64,000 nucleotides of DNA from Epiperipatus broadwayi (lineage: Eukaryota; Onychophora; Udeonychophora; Euonychophora; Peripatidae). The notes under the pieces were generated by a model. It ran no database searches. It had not been told where the DNA came from and was given only the letters and a program-made list of their open reading frames with translations. The translations under genes and the position numbers were made by a program. The first letter of the stretch is position 1. Each line of letters opens with the position of its first letter. This document shows, piece by piece, positions 37,692 through 47,898 of the stretch. Location of the stretch: NCBI GenBank assembly GCA_028023455.1, contig JAQFVV010012669.1:994501-1058500 (forward strand), read 5' to 3'.

Positions 37692-39184
37692 TGAACTGGA
37701 TACTTTATCCGATTCAAGGGTTCTATCATGTAAATTGGAAAAAAAAAAAAACCCAAGTTTTATATGTGCAATAACGCACATACTTATTTATTTTGAAATC
37801 TTATCTTCTTAATTCTAAGTTGATTTTAGTATAAAATATTTTTATTTATGACGCTTGTTTTCTTTTAAAATAATTAAAAGCAAACAAGGTTTAATTAGTG
37901 CTCTTATATGTATTTTATTTAAACTAAAAAAAAAAAATTTAATGTTGATGTATTTTAAAGCTGAGATTTAGTTTTGTATTTTTTTTTATAAAAAAATAAT
38001 AATAATCATTTTGTAAGATTAAGCCCTGTAAGATATTGTTTTCTAATTAAGATTGCGCGGGAGATAACGAAGGACATAAATAGCTGGGTAATTTATTTTT
38101 TGGTTTGATTAGAGAGGAGGATTGAAAGAGACTATTCTGTTCATTCAGTTTTTATTGCTCACCTTCTTCTTATTGAGGATCGATCCAGATTTTAGCTGTT
38201 ATTGAACTGTTGCATTGTGAAAGTGACTAAAATTTCTTTTTTTGATATTGGTGCTACGGGAATCACCAAGTTGAATTTCCGTTGACCGACAATAACTCTA
38301 TTTGCCGCGATAATAGCAGTCTTTCAGATGCCATGCCTGTAATATACGCCACGAAGAATCTCCACAACATGATGGGCTGAGCCTTTCCAAAGATGAACCT
38401 CCGGAGCTCCAAATTGTGACTTTCATCATGACCTAACTGTCAAGTCCAGAGTGGATCCCGATAATGCCTCCAGACTTCTGAACCTGTAGTAAATGACTCT
38501 GTTGTAGAGGACATAAACCGAGCTTTGTGTGAACAACAGAACTTAATATTATCTCGAGGTAACTTACCTTTCCATATCAAAATCAGGGCTAAATCTCTAA
38601 TTGAGTCTCTCGCAAATCTCAGCTTAATCTTAAAAGGAAATTATATTTCCGATGTGTAATTTATCAATTTAAATATTAATGTATTTTTGTTTATTTTACA
38701 GTACAATCTTAGTAGCAAGATTTTCAATCTTAAAATGTTGCTTGTTCGAGAGTGTAGGGCGAGTGATATTTTATGTGCTTAATAATTTCTCAGTTTTATG
38801 ATTAACCCTTCTTAAATGCTCAGAATGACCTTAGTAATTTTCTTTTATTTTTGTTTGTTTGTTTGCTTCGGCGTAAACTAAATCAAACTTGGCTTTGGCT
38901 AGCGATTGCGAGGATATATGATTTATTTATTTTTGGTAGAGATTTATTTGCTATAATTCAGATTGCGTAATTCATGTTTCTTTCTTGTGTGAGACTAACC
39001 TTGGCTCATTTCAATGTACTTGTCCATGAGCGTTTTGCAGAATTATGACAGTCTTGGTTCCAACATTTCTTTTCTGGACTAAGAAAAGCTCGTCTGCGCT
39101 GTCCCGTTATTCTCCACAAACATCCATCGTACTAAATCTCTATAGGGAAAAGGGAATTGGTTGGGTGAACCGCTAGCAAGAAGA
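37692..39184 (+). repeat. 3' LTR of Ty3/Gypsy element
   Basis: The partner of 32701-34168, 1493 nt as detected. It carries extra 8-, 3- and 12-nt segments relative to the 5' copy (near 37714, 38167 and 38500). If the LTR really starts at TGTTGGGG (37603) it would be about 1.58 kb long and the 5' copy is truncated. Downstream, the sequence continues as a decayed internal region and not as plain intron. Confidence 0.88.
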
Positions 39185-39550
39185 TATAAGCCATTATTGT
39201 GTCATAGATAAGAAATGAACGTGTCTGCCCGGGTATTTAACGTAGTTCTGCTCGCATACACTCAATGTTAAGATCTGCTAAAAAAAAATGTATATCAAGT
39301 TTCATGTTTATTTTGTTATTATGTTTAATAAATTTACAAAGTTCTTATAAGTATTTTGGCTGACGTTTGTCTCAGTGATTTCTCAATTGTCTGAACCACC
39401 TTCATTAGCTTTTGCTCTCCCTGGGTTTAGTCCGGCACATTCATGTTCTTATATCCTGCCCACCTCTAAAATAAACGTCTAGTTCCGGTTTTCGGACTAG
39501 TGGCGCCCTCATGGTCAGGATGTACGAAACAAAAATCTTTCGTCCGGCAC
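39185..39550 (+). pseudogene. Decayed protease fragment of a related Gypsy element after the 3' LTR
   Basis: From about 39363 the sequence aligns with the protease part of the element at 34533-34730: TGACGTTTG-CTCAGTG, AATTGTCTGA, CCTGGGT and GGACTAGTGGC are shared in order. A translated stretch TSGALMVRMYETK corresponds to TSGISMFWMYEQK of the intact copy. The 39185-39362 part resembles the start of the internal region with a deletion. The arrangement is therefore LTR, internal, LTR, partial internal in one orientation. Confidence 0.75.
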
Positions 39551-41900
39551 AATATATTTTAAACATTTATAAAAATGTATGATTATATAATACTATATAA
39601 AAATTCATACACATTTACTGTAATATACATTTGTAATATTCACATAATTATATCAATAGAATATGAATACTTTCATTAACAATATGAATTAAAGATATGA
39701 TTTGAGATTTCATCAGAGTGGGAATATTAGTGGTTTGTATTTTTGAAGATCAAATAATTAAAGATATATGTTGTAAAATTGCTTCATCTTCATTGCTAAT
39801 TTTATCTTTCATTTGTATCAATTGGTGTTTAAGAGTATGGTAATCTATCAGCAGTCTATCCTATCTTCACTATTACATTTAATTGCATAAGATGTACACT
39901 TTTGCAAATAATTGTATTCTTGGCATAAAATTTGAAGGAATTATTATGGAAAATATAATGGTCAAACTCTTGTTGAGTCAAATATAACATTGCAATAAAA
40001 TTTTTACTGAAAATAATAATTCAACATAAATTTATGAAATAATATTCTTCTTTACCAATCAGTTAATTTGATTACACAATAATACAGTCCATTAGGCATT
40101 TGATTGAAGAAGAAGAGAATTAGCTTTAAAACTTTTTCGATAAGAACCATCAAAAATTTATTCGCACTGACTAGATCACTTTAAAAAGTTGAAAAATAAT
40201 GAAAATAATTTGTTATATTAATTAATGCGTATAATCTTGTGGTGCTCTTTTGGAAACTATTTCAATAATGATTATAATGGTCTGATCTACTTCTTTTCAA
40301 ACCACATCATTTTTTTCAATAACATGTATTAAGTACTGTCCTTATTACTCAAGATTTTGAATAGATAAATTTTTTTCTTCATAAATGATCAATAGAGGGA
40401 AGTCAAAATGTTACATGCAAGTAATTAATTTTTTAAAAATATTGTTTTAAATCTTTTTCAGGAAGTTGTAAACATAACCTGTAAAAACTTAATACCTATG
40501 CCTAATTCTTCATATATATGTTTTTCAGTTTGAATAGTTTGAAACAAAATTAAATTACTTTTTGGCATAATTATTATTTTAAATGATTTTAAAACTAATA
40601 AAAATAATGAAGTGCTTTTAAAATTTTGTTAAATATAATAAAATTATGTTAAGAGAAAAAAACAACTTAACTTCTGGGCCTTTATTAATGTTATGAGGGG
40701 GGGGGTGTCTGTCTCTACTTGGAGATGTATTGGTTCAAAAAATATTAATTATTATATAAATAAAGTATATTTTACATTTATTATTTAAAAGGCCATTCAA
40801 GAAAATGAAAATATATTTGAAATAAAAAAATTGGCTTTCAAATAAATAAAAAACTTTTTCTTCATCTTGATGAATATGATAATGTAATGATGCAAAGAGA
40901 GGCCATATTTAGAGCTGTTTTTATTCTCTGTTTTTACTTGCTATCTAGGAATCAAAATAAAAATCAAATTATTTATTACTGCTAAAAATAAATGATTAAA
41001 TGGTTTGAAATAATATAGGTCAAGTGATTGATACAAAGTAACACCTTTCTTAAATGTGAATTTTATAAACTAAATTTGATATGCAACACTGATCCAATTA
41101 ATGACTAAAGTAGACTTGGAAAAAATTTAAGTGCACTCTAACTATTTATGTGTGAGTATTAAAAAGATAAATGGGTTTGTAAAACTTCACCTATATTTCA
41201 ATTATCAATTTAGATCATTCATTTAAAGGAAGTTCACTATTTTATTGTACTTCTTCATTAAAAGAATTCATTATTTTATTAATATCAGTCATTGCTAGTT
41301 TGTGAAATTTTTTCAAAAAATTAGAATATTTTTCTTCTTCACAAGCCAGGTGGTTTATGTTGAAGGGATAAAAGGCTGTTGTTGCTATTTGAACTTGTGA
41401 CATTTTAAACAGTTTACAACAATTTGTACTATGAAGCAAAAAATTAAAATTTATAAAATTAAAATGTATTTTTTATTAATTTGTATGTCTTAATATTTTT
41501 TTTTTTTAAGTCATGAATAATTGAAACCATGGATTATTCTTTTTTTTTTTCCAGCATTTCAGTCTTACTATATCCATAATTTCATATTCTTTTATTTATA
41601 TGATTTATCAGAATTATTGAACTGTCTAAAGGCTGAAGAGATTTAAAAAGTAATATGTGTAAAGATATTGTTATTATTTGTTACATGGAAAGTCAAGTGA
41701 TACTTGAACTTTGAATTGACAAACTGAATACCAAGGTTTTATTCAGTTGATAAAATTAACATTTGTTAAAAATTTTCATCAATTCAGAATTAATTCAAGG
41801 ATCTTTAATTCTTGAGCCCATCATTCTTAACTCTGCTTCAAATTATGCAGCACAAAAATTGAATGTGTCATCATCATCATTTTCAAATATTGTTATTTCC
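39551..41900. other. Intronic AT-rich DNA, nothing recognised
   Basis: No coding signal or repeat that I can name. The open frame at 41242-41439 is not gene-like. Confidence 0.45.
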
Positions 41901-42694
41901 CTAAGAATGAAGATCTCTCCAAATTTATTTTCATTTCTGTAATCTCTGGCCTTTCTTCTCTTTATTACTCCAGAAAATTTTATTTTATTTATACATCTCA
42001 CATGTGGTCTTTTTCTAGGTCTTTTATAATCTCTTGGGATCCAATTTAAGATTTCAACTATCCATATATTATTTTTTCTAGAAATACATCAAGACTATTT
42101 CACTTCAGTCTTATATTTCTTTCAATATCAGTAATACCTGTTTGTTCTCTCACTCGTATATTTTATTTTTGATTCATTTTTATTACTCTTAACATACATG
42201 ACTCTATACTTTGTTGAGTGGTCTGAAATCTCTGTATTGCTCTTTTAATAAATGTCCAAGTCTCAGATCTATAATTAACAGCTAGTAAAATGTATTTATT
42301 AAAAGCTTTTATTTTCAAACACATCAACATATTTCTTTTTAATATTATTTTTATCAAAGATATTTCTTCCAAGTTTAATTTTATGAGTAATTTCATTCAT
42401 TATAATTCCATTTGTAGTAATAATTTGACTAATATATTTCTTGTTAATTTTTTTCTCATTCAAGATTTTTGTCTTCCGAGAAATAATCTAACCAAGGTAT
42501 TTGTTGTTGTTAACTTCTTCTAATTTATGATTTTTTTTTTCTGAGAAAATTTGTTGAACATTACTTTTTCTTTTTAGCATTTATCTTTATTCTGCTTTCT
42601 TATTTAATCTCCATTTATTTTTACTTCCATTTTGATAAATATTCTTTAGCATATGAAAATATTCCATGATGATCCAATGCTTTAATTATTTTAG

Positions 42695-42795
42695 AAGTAT
42701 TATTAAAACAGACAAAATTCTCCATACAGTTGTGCCACTCAGTGCAATCCAGATTAATCAATGGATGCCAGAAAGCTTAAGAAATGATGATCATG
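42695..42795 (-). repeat. 3' fragment of hammerhead-SINE
   Basis: The plus strand reads AAAACAGACAAAATTCTCCATACAG, GTGCCACTCAGTGCAA and ATCAATGGATGCCAGAA, the 3' part of the unit in minus orientation, without the ribozyme. It sits inside the LINE remnant, another 5'-truncated insertion. Confidence 0.75.
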
Positions 42796-43469
42796 TTATA
42801 TTTTAGAAGTGCTTATAGAGTCAAATGCCTTTTCATAATCTATAAATTAAAAGCATAAATGCAGCCATATTCATTGGTTCTTTATATAACTTTTCTCAAT
42901 TCTTGAATGTAATTTTTGTGCTATTTTTAAATTCAGCTTGTTTTTTTGATTGGTTAAAATCGAAAATTTTTGTATAGAACTGATAAAAGTTGATTGATCT
43001 GTAATTTCTAATATCCTTTTTTATCACCTTTTTTAAATAGCAATACTATTACTCTATTCTTCCAATTATCTGATATATCTATTATTTAAACATTTCATAT
43101 ATAATTTTATCAACAATTTTTCTATTTTTTTATCTACTTCTTTTAAGATATTAATAATAATTTCATCATTTTCTGGAGTTTTCTCTTAATCATAGATTTC
43201 ATTACATGTCTCACTGTTTCATTTTAAATACTGGAAAATTCAGAATATATGGAATACTTTGTTTTCTTGCTCTTTATTACTGGATAATTTTTTATAGAAT
43301 TCTTCTACACATTTCATAATGCCATCTTTTTTTTTTTAATAATAGTTTTAGATTTTCTTTTATAGCAGAAATGTTTCCATCAATACTAAGATATTGTTGT
43401 ACAGTTTGTGACTTTCATTCTCATGTATAATTTTCATTGCTAATTCACAATTGTGTTTTCTTATAGTAT

Positions 43470-43680
43470 TATACCCTGCATGGTTAGGTGCAATTGACAG
43501 AGTGTATGACTTGGGATTGGAAGGTCCCAGGATCGATTCTGGCCCTCACAGATCTGGCACTTGAATTTCTTATGAACTCCCAAGCAATAAAGCCATATGC
43601 CTTTTTTTATATTCTTAACAATGGTTAAATAAAATAAATATACTGAATTTGTCCATAATGTTGTTTCCATAATTACTATT
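43470..43680 (+). mobile_element. tRNA-derived SINE
   Basis: A tRNA-like head (43478-43545) has an A-box-like TGGTTAGGTGCAATT and a B-box-like GGATCGATTCT at 43530-43540 (9 of 11 to the consensus). A non-tRNA body follows. It is inserted in the minus-strand LINE. It is not a functional tRNA: no cloverleaf of normal size closes. The 3' end is approximate. Confidence 0.6.
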
Positions 43681-43689
43681 AATAATCAA

Positions 43690-43851
43690 TTCAACTTAAT
43701 GAAATAAACAACTAATATTAAAAAATTATTTTATTCTAATTGGTTTTCATCCAATATTAGGACATTTTAAGACAAAGTTTTGTACATGATAAAAACTTGT
43801 TAGAATAAAATAATTATTTAATATTAGTTGCTTTATTTTAATTGAGTTGAA
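43690..43851. repeat. Foldback element, 162 bp
   Basis: TTCAACTTAATGAAATAAAC at the left is complementary to the right end (GTTGCTTTATTTTAATTGAGTTGAA), continuing through AACTAATATTA and ATTTTATTCTAA. It lies inside the LINE remnant. Confidence 0.75.
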
Positions 43852-45099
43852 GCGATTATTAATAGCCTTTTTAAAAAATATTATTATTAACTCTTTTTCA
43901 TACCATTTTTCAAAACTCTAGATAGTCAATTTTTCTTCATGAATCATTTTTTAAAAATTTTCATTTTTTTTTCATACATTGTCTTGTATCAGTAGAAAAT
44001 TTTTTGGTAAATTGCTGCTATTTTTTTTTTTGTGCCAGCTATTGTTACTGCAGTTCTTAATAGTGTATCAGTTATCTTCCTATTGATTTCATTCAAATCT
44101 GAATCATTTCCATAATCTGTTAATATTTTAAAATAATCTGCAAGTCTAATTTAAATTCGTTAGAATATTTCTGGAGATTAGAAATATTATCTGCAAATAC
44201 TGTTTTTCTTAATAATTTTAGTCTCTAGTTTTGCATTAATACATATCTTACATCTCATTAATTGATGATCACCTCCTGTATGTTGAATTTATTAAGAATA
44301 TTACAATCTTGAAATACATATTTTCTAATAATCAAAATATAATCAAATTGTAAACTCCACAAGCAAATGTCTAACATCACAACTGAATTTATTCACATTT
44401 TCATTTTTTAATTGATTACCAAGTCTAGCATTAAGTTTCCCATAATAATTTTAAAATATTGCTTAGTTGGCTTTATACATTTATATAAAATTCCTTTACT
44501 GAAAGCTTTTGCCACATAAACTTGAATTATCTGTATTTGTTATCTGGCATTAATTTGAATAATTAATCCTGTGACTTTGATACACTATCAATCTCTATAG
44601 TGCTCTTCTTTTCCTTTTTATTTATAATGAATCCCACTTAACTTCAGCTTCCAATACTTGTGCCTTTGGAATAGAATTCATAATCACTTCTTATATGAAA
44701 TGTCTCTTCACTTTTTCTTCTAACTTCATAAAATCTGACAATATCTCATTTAATGTTTAAAATAATCAATCTTAAATAAAATTGAAATAGACAACTAAAA
44801 ATAAATAAAAAATTTATTTAAAACATCAAACTAGGTTTTGCTTAGTGGAACTTTATCAAAATATTTGCTCTTTTAGAATCACATGCTATGTGGTGCACTA
44901 TAATTTTCTTTATCGGAATCAGAAATCTCTTTGCCACTGTACCGAGAGAAATTTGTTAACCACCTTACCTTCTCTTTTCCATTTCCCACCCTATTTTCCA
45001 CATATTCTTATTTATTCTGCTCCATCCCATTTCCACAACATCATTTTATCCACTCTATGGCTTTTATATCTAGATCCCCCTTATCTTTTTCCAAACCCC

Positions 45100-45760
45100 A
45101 GCATGAAAACTCAAAACCCATTTCCTGTATAATCACTTTGTTTATATTTATTCTCCCACAAATTCACTATTTGTACTGTAAGCATTTACATTCAATTAAT
45201 GGATGCCTAATATTTTCCATGTTTTCATTACATAACCTGCAGACTAAATCACCCACATTTTTCCATTTATGTGAATATTTCCTTGTTGCTAATGATCCTG
45301 TTTGATCCTTAAACAGTAAACTACTTTTTTTGTTATTATTGTAAATTAACTCATATCCAATATTCTGTTTACTTCTATGTATATTCAATTCTTTTTACTC
45401 TCCATACTAGTTCTCCATCTCTCCACTATTTTTTATTAATGCATCTATTCTTCTATCCCATTCTTTGCCACTATAATGATCAAAAATCATCCTAACACAA
45501 TCATCCCATCATTTGTACAAGTATACTAAAACAAAGTCTTTATCCAAATCTTCTGCACACCATACTACTTTTTTCACCCATCTTCTTGCCTGTCCTTTAC
45601 TCATAACTCTAATTAAATACTGTTTTGGCTATTCTCTTACTCTCTATCAATTGCAATCGATCGAACATTTACATTTTGGTTTTGCATCTGTCATATATAA
45701 CGGATTAGTGGCTTTTTTCATTACTACTGAACTATTTTAAACTAATGCTAAATTACAAAT
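45100..45760 (-). pseudogene. C-terminal fragment of another LINE ORF2
   Basis: The minus-strand frame (45167-45388) ends in a CxxC..H..C motif (CRLCNENMENIRHPLIEC), the short zinc-knuckle-like motif found at the end of many LINE polymerases. Upstream on the minus strand, broken frames read RVMSKGQARRWVKK and GKEWDRRIDALI, also LINE-like. I see no RT core. It may be a 5'-truncated insertion of a family distinct from the one next to it. Confidence 0.6.
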
Positions 45761-46021
45761 TATTTTCTTTAATACATTAAAGAATATAATGGTTTTGTTA
45801 TTACCGAGAACTATGACCTAAATATTTATTATTATTTCACGCACAGCACATTTATGAATGTCAGCCTATTCTGACTCCAAGTGCCAAACCTATGCATTGA
45901 TAGGAATTATGCTGGAAGGGATGAGAAAAGCAATCAGGCATAATTCAGAAATGCCCAGTTGCTGACTAGTTCACTCAGGATGGGTGGTACTGAGACCATG
46001 GGAAATATATATATATATATA

Positions 46022-46246
46022 TGATCACTAGCTTTACCGATAGCTCCAACAAACTTTGTTTACATAAGCAGCTGATTGAGATCTAGTTTCTAGTCTCCCA
46101 GCCTTTCACTGATGTGAGCCATTTATCTCGAAACCAGCTGGTCTGGAAGTAAGGAGAACAGATAGAGATTTTGAATTCTATCTCTATCAGCTGCTTATGT
46201 AAACAAAGCTTGTTGGAGCTATTGGTAAAGCTCCATCTAGTGATCA
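46022..46246. mobile_element. Foldback element with a hammerhead ribozyme at its centre
   Basis: The arms 46022-46082 and 46180-46246 are inverted repeats (TGATCACTAG at the outer ends, then CTTTACC-ATAGCTCCAACAA and TTTGTTTACATAAGCAGCTGA). The right arm has a 6-nt extra segment. The unique centre (46083-46179) holds a hammerhead motif at 46094-46157. There is no coding capacity, so any mobility would be non-autonomous. Confidence 0.8.
46094..46157 (+). ncRNA. Hammerhead ribozyme, second family, one core mutation
   Basis: Stem I: TCTCC/GGAGA (46094-46098, 46153-46157), an internal loop, then CTTTCA/TGGAAG (46103-46108, 46144-46149). The core reads CTGATGT (46109-46115; the last base should be A), stem II GAG/CTC with an 8-nt loop, GAAAC (46130-46134), a palindromic stem III ACCAG/CTGGT, and the cleavage triplet GTC (46141-46143). 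Everything fits except the A9-to-T change, which should strongly reduce activity. Confidence 0.75.
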
Positions 46247-47200
46247 TAAAATGCAAGCTTAAAAGCAAGTTACAAAATTTATAACTTGTTTTATTTATTA
46301 TATATATGTTGATAAGATAATAAGAATCTGATTAATTAACTAATGAAATGATTATCACATGCATATATCTTTAACTAAATATATAATACATGAAATAAAA
46401 TTTAAAAAAGGAATATCTAAATGTGCCCAGACATTCAATAAAACATACATGAAATAATGGAAACATACATGAAATAATGGAAAGAGAATAATATTTCAAT
46501 GTGCTCAGATATTTAATAAAACATTCACATATATACATATATTTGTACAGACAATAATAAAATAATATTTAATCATTTCAAGTATCATGTAATTTTTATG
46601 AAAGTGGAGAGTTGATTTAAATATATTTACATTAAAGTCTCTAAATATCATTGGAAAATGCACATTTAATGTATTTTGGAAAATAAAACATAAGTGTTAC
46701 TTTGAGTTCTTCGGGGAAGGTACCTTATATGGATTCATGACGAGAATGAATTCATTCGGCACAGTATGGCCATGGAAATGGTTCATCACAGATATCTGGT
46801 CATAATTTGTTTCTGAATCTCCACTGGTTCGATCACTACTTCAGATAAAGGCAGGGAAAGACGCAAATGGCCAGTCGCAGCTTCTTGGCCATCGTTCACT
46901 TATATAGCAGCTTCAGTTTTTTTGTGCGACTAGGGATATAAAGTCCATCACTTTTAAAGCTTTACCCCAGCCTATTCATCTCTAGCCAGTAAATATATTT
47001 TCTTTGATTCACACAAGTCTTCAAAAGTTTCCGATACAAGAAATCTATAACACGAACATATAACAGTATAGCAATTTAAATCTTTAAAACAAGATCCAAA
47101 CTCAAAATATCGCCTGATATTTTTCTATTTATATCATTTTTTTTCTTTTCCAAAAAGTTCTAATCTCAAGAATCTTAAGCTCTTTTTCTAACCCAATAAA
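46247..47200. other. Intronic DNA, unassigned, with a 20-nt tandem duplication
   Basis: AAACATACATGAAATAATGG is duplicated in tandem near 46441-46480. The GC-richer stretch 46700-46990 may be an old repeat, but nothing in it is recognisable. Confidence 0.4.
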
Positions 47201-47558
47201 CATCACACGATCACCATTTCTTATGCTTGCTCTTAACTGTTATTAAAACAGGCAAAACTCTCTATACATATTGCCACTCAGTGCAAGCCAGAGTAATCAA
47301 TGGATGCCAGAAGGCTTGTGCATAAAATCCCCATCTAGGGCCTACTCATCCAATATCCCCAGACTAGTTTCAGGCTTGTGGCCTTCATCAGTGAGGAGCC
47401 TTGGATCTGAGAGCACTGAACCTAGATCTTAGGTTCTAATGCAACCCTCCTGCAGCCACCTTTTATCTCTACTTAACTACTAAACTATGAGACTTAAATT
47501 GAAAACACTATAATATTTTCAATCCAAGCTCATCAGTTTATATAGTCATATAGGTCTG
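47201..47558 (-). mobile_element. Hammerhead-SINE, most complete copy (358 nt)
   Basis: Read on the minus strand, the unit starts near 47558 (CAGACCTAT) and passes a tRNA-like A-box region (complement of 47471-47488, AGTTTAGTAGTTAAG) and a T-arm-like segment (complement of 47431-47446, GGGTTGCATTAGAACCT). It then reaches the hammerhead (47348-47406) and ends with GGTGATCGTGTGATG at 47201. The same 3' terminus is shared by the copies at 14563 and 51026. Length and layout, Pol III head plus hammerhead, resemble the schistosome SINE-like hammerhead satellite, but the sequence is different. Confidence 0.78.
47348..47406 (-). ncRNA. Hammerhead ribozyme, type I, intact core
   Basis: On the minus strand: outer stem I ATCCAA/TTGGAT (6 bp), internal loop GGC versus TA, inner stem I TCCTCA/TGGGGA (6 bp with one G-T wobble), CTGATGA, stem II AGGC-CACAA-GCCT (4 bp), GAAAC, a 2-bp stem III (AC/GT around TA), and the cleavage triplet GTC before TGGGGA. 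Every invariant position is present. Very short stem III is known from animal hammerheads, which are thought to act as dimers. The predicted cut lies between plus-strand positions 47361 and 47362. The ribozyme is antisense to WASHC5. Confidence 0.9.
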
Positions 47559-47574
47559 AACTCAGAATCAAAGA

Positions 47575-47898
47575 CAGACCTATGTGACTATATAAGCTGA
47601 TAAGCTTGGATTGAAAATATTATAGTGTTACAATTTAAGTCTCATAGTCTAGTAGTTAAGTAGAGATAAAAGGTGGCTGCTGGAGAGTTGCATTAGATCC
47701 TAAGATCTAGGTGCAGTGGTCTCAGATCCAAGGCTCCTCACTGATGAAGGACACAAGCCAGAAACTAATCTGGGGATATTGGATGAGTAAGCACTAGATG
47801 GGGATTTTATGCATGAGCCTTCTGGCCTCCATTGATTACTCTGGCTTGCACTGAGTGGCAATACGTATAGAGAGTTTTGCCTGTTTTAATAATAGCTG
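47575..47898 (+). mobile_element. Hammerhead-SINE, inverted partner copy
   Basis: This is a near-perfect reverse complement of 47235-47558, separated from it by only 16 nt, so the two copies form a 664-nt palindrome with their 5' ends facing. It lacks the last 34 nt of the 3' terminus. An A-box-like AGTCTAGTAGTTAAG is near 47647-47661, and a weaker B-box-like segment follows near 47685-47700. It lies in the sense orientation of WASHC5. Confidence 0.82.
47726..47784 (+). ncRNA. Hammerhead ribozyme, sense copy with weakened stems
   Basis: Stem I is complete (ATCCAA/TTGGAT and TCCTCA/TGGGGA), CTGATGA is at 47741-47747 and GAAAC at 47761-47765. Two differences from the antisense copy weaken it: stem II is AGGA..GCCA instead of AGGC..GCCT, and the stem III G (47768) is A, breaking the C-G pair. 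The cleavage base C (47770) remains. Confidence 0.8.

Larger units (their letters stand above)
41900..44790 (-). pseudogene. Decayed LINE (endonuclease-reverse transcriptase), family B
   Basis: Read on the minus strand from 44790 down: the endonuclease start (NIKxDIVRFYEVRRK near 44720-44765), IIQVYVAKAF and KIIMGNL near 44440-44540, GGDHQLMRCKICINAKLETK near 44220-44285, RT with FIDYEKAFDSIS at 42826-42863, and the post-RT region YRSETWTF with FQTTQQSIESCMLRV at 42180-42290. The order fits a full LINE ORF2 with many stops. It is interrupted by a tRNA-like SINE (43478), a foldback element (43690-43851) and a hammerhead-SINE fragment (42695). TCATCATCATCAT near 41868 may be the complement of a short 3' tail repeat. 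It is antisense to WASHC5. Confidence 0.87.

Noticed and set aside
39480-39500. TGGCGCC word, like a lysine-tRNA primer-binding site, after the 3' LTR
   Set aside because: It falls inside the decayed protease alignment (codons for TSGAL) and is about 300 nt from the LTR end, so it cannot act as a primer site.
43478-43545. Possible tRNA gene
   Set aside because: A- and B-box-like words are present, but spacing and acceptor-stem pairing do not give a cloverleaf; it is the head of a SINE.
44845-45305. Plus-strand open frames of 95 and 124 codons
   Set aside because: They are shadows opposite the minus-strand LINE fragments; the minus strand carries the recognisable zinc-knuckle motif.
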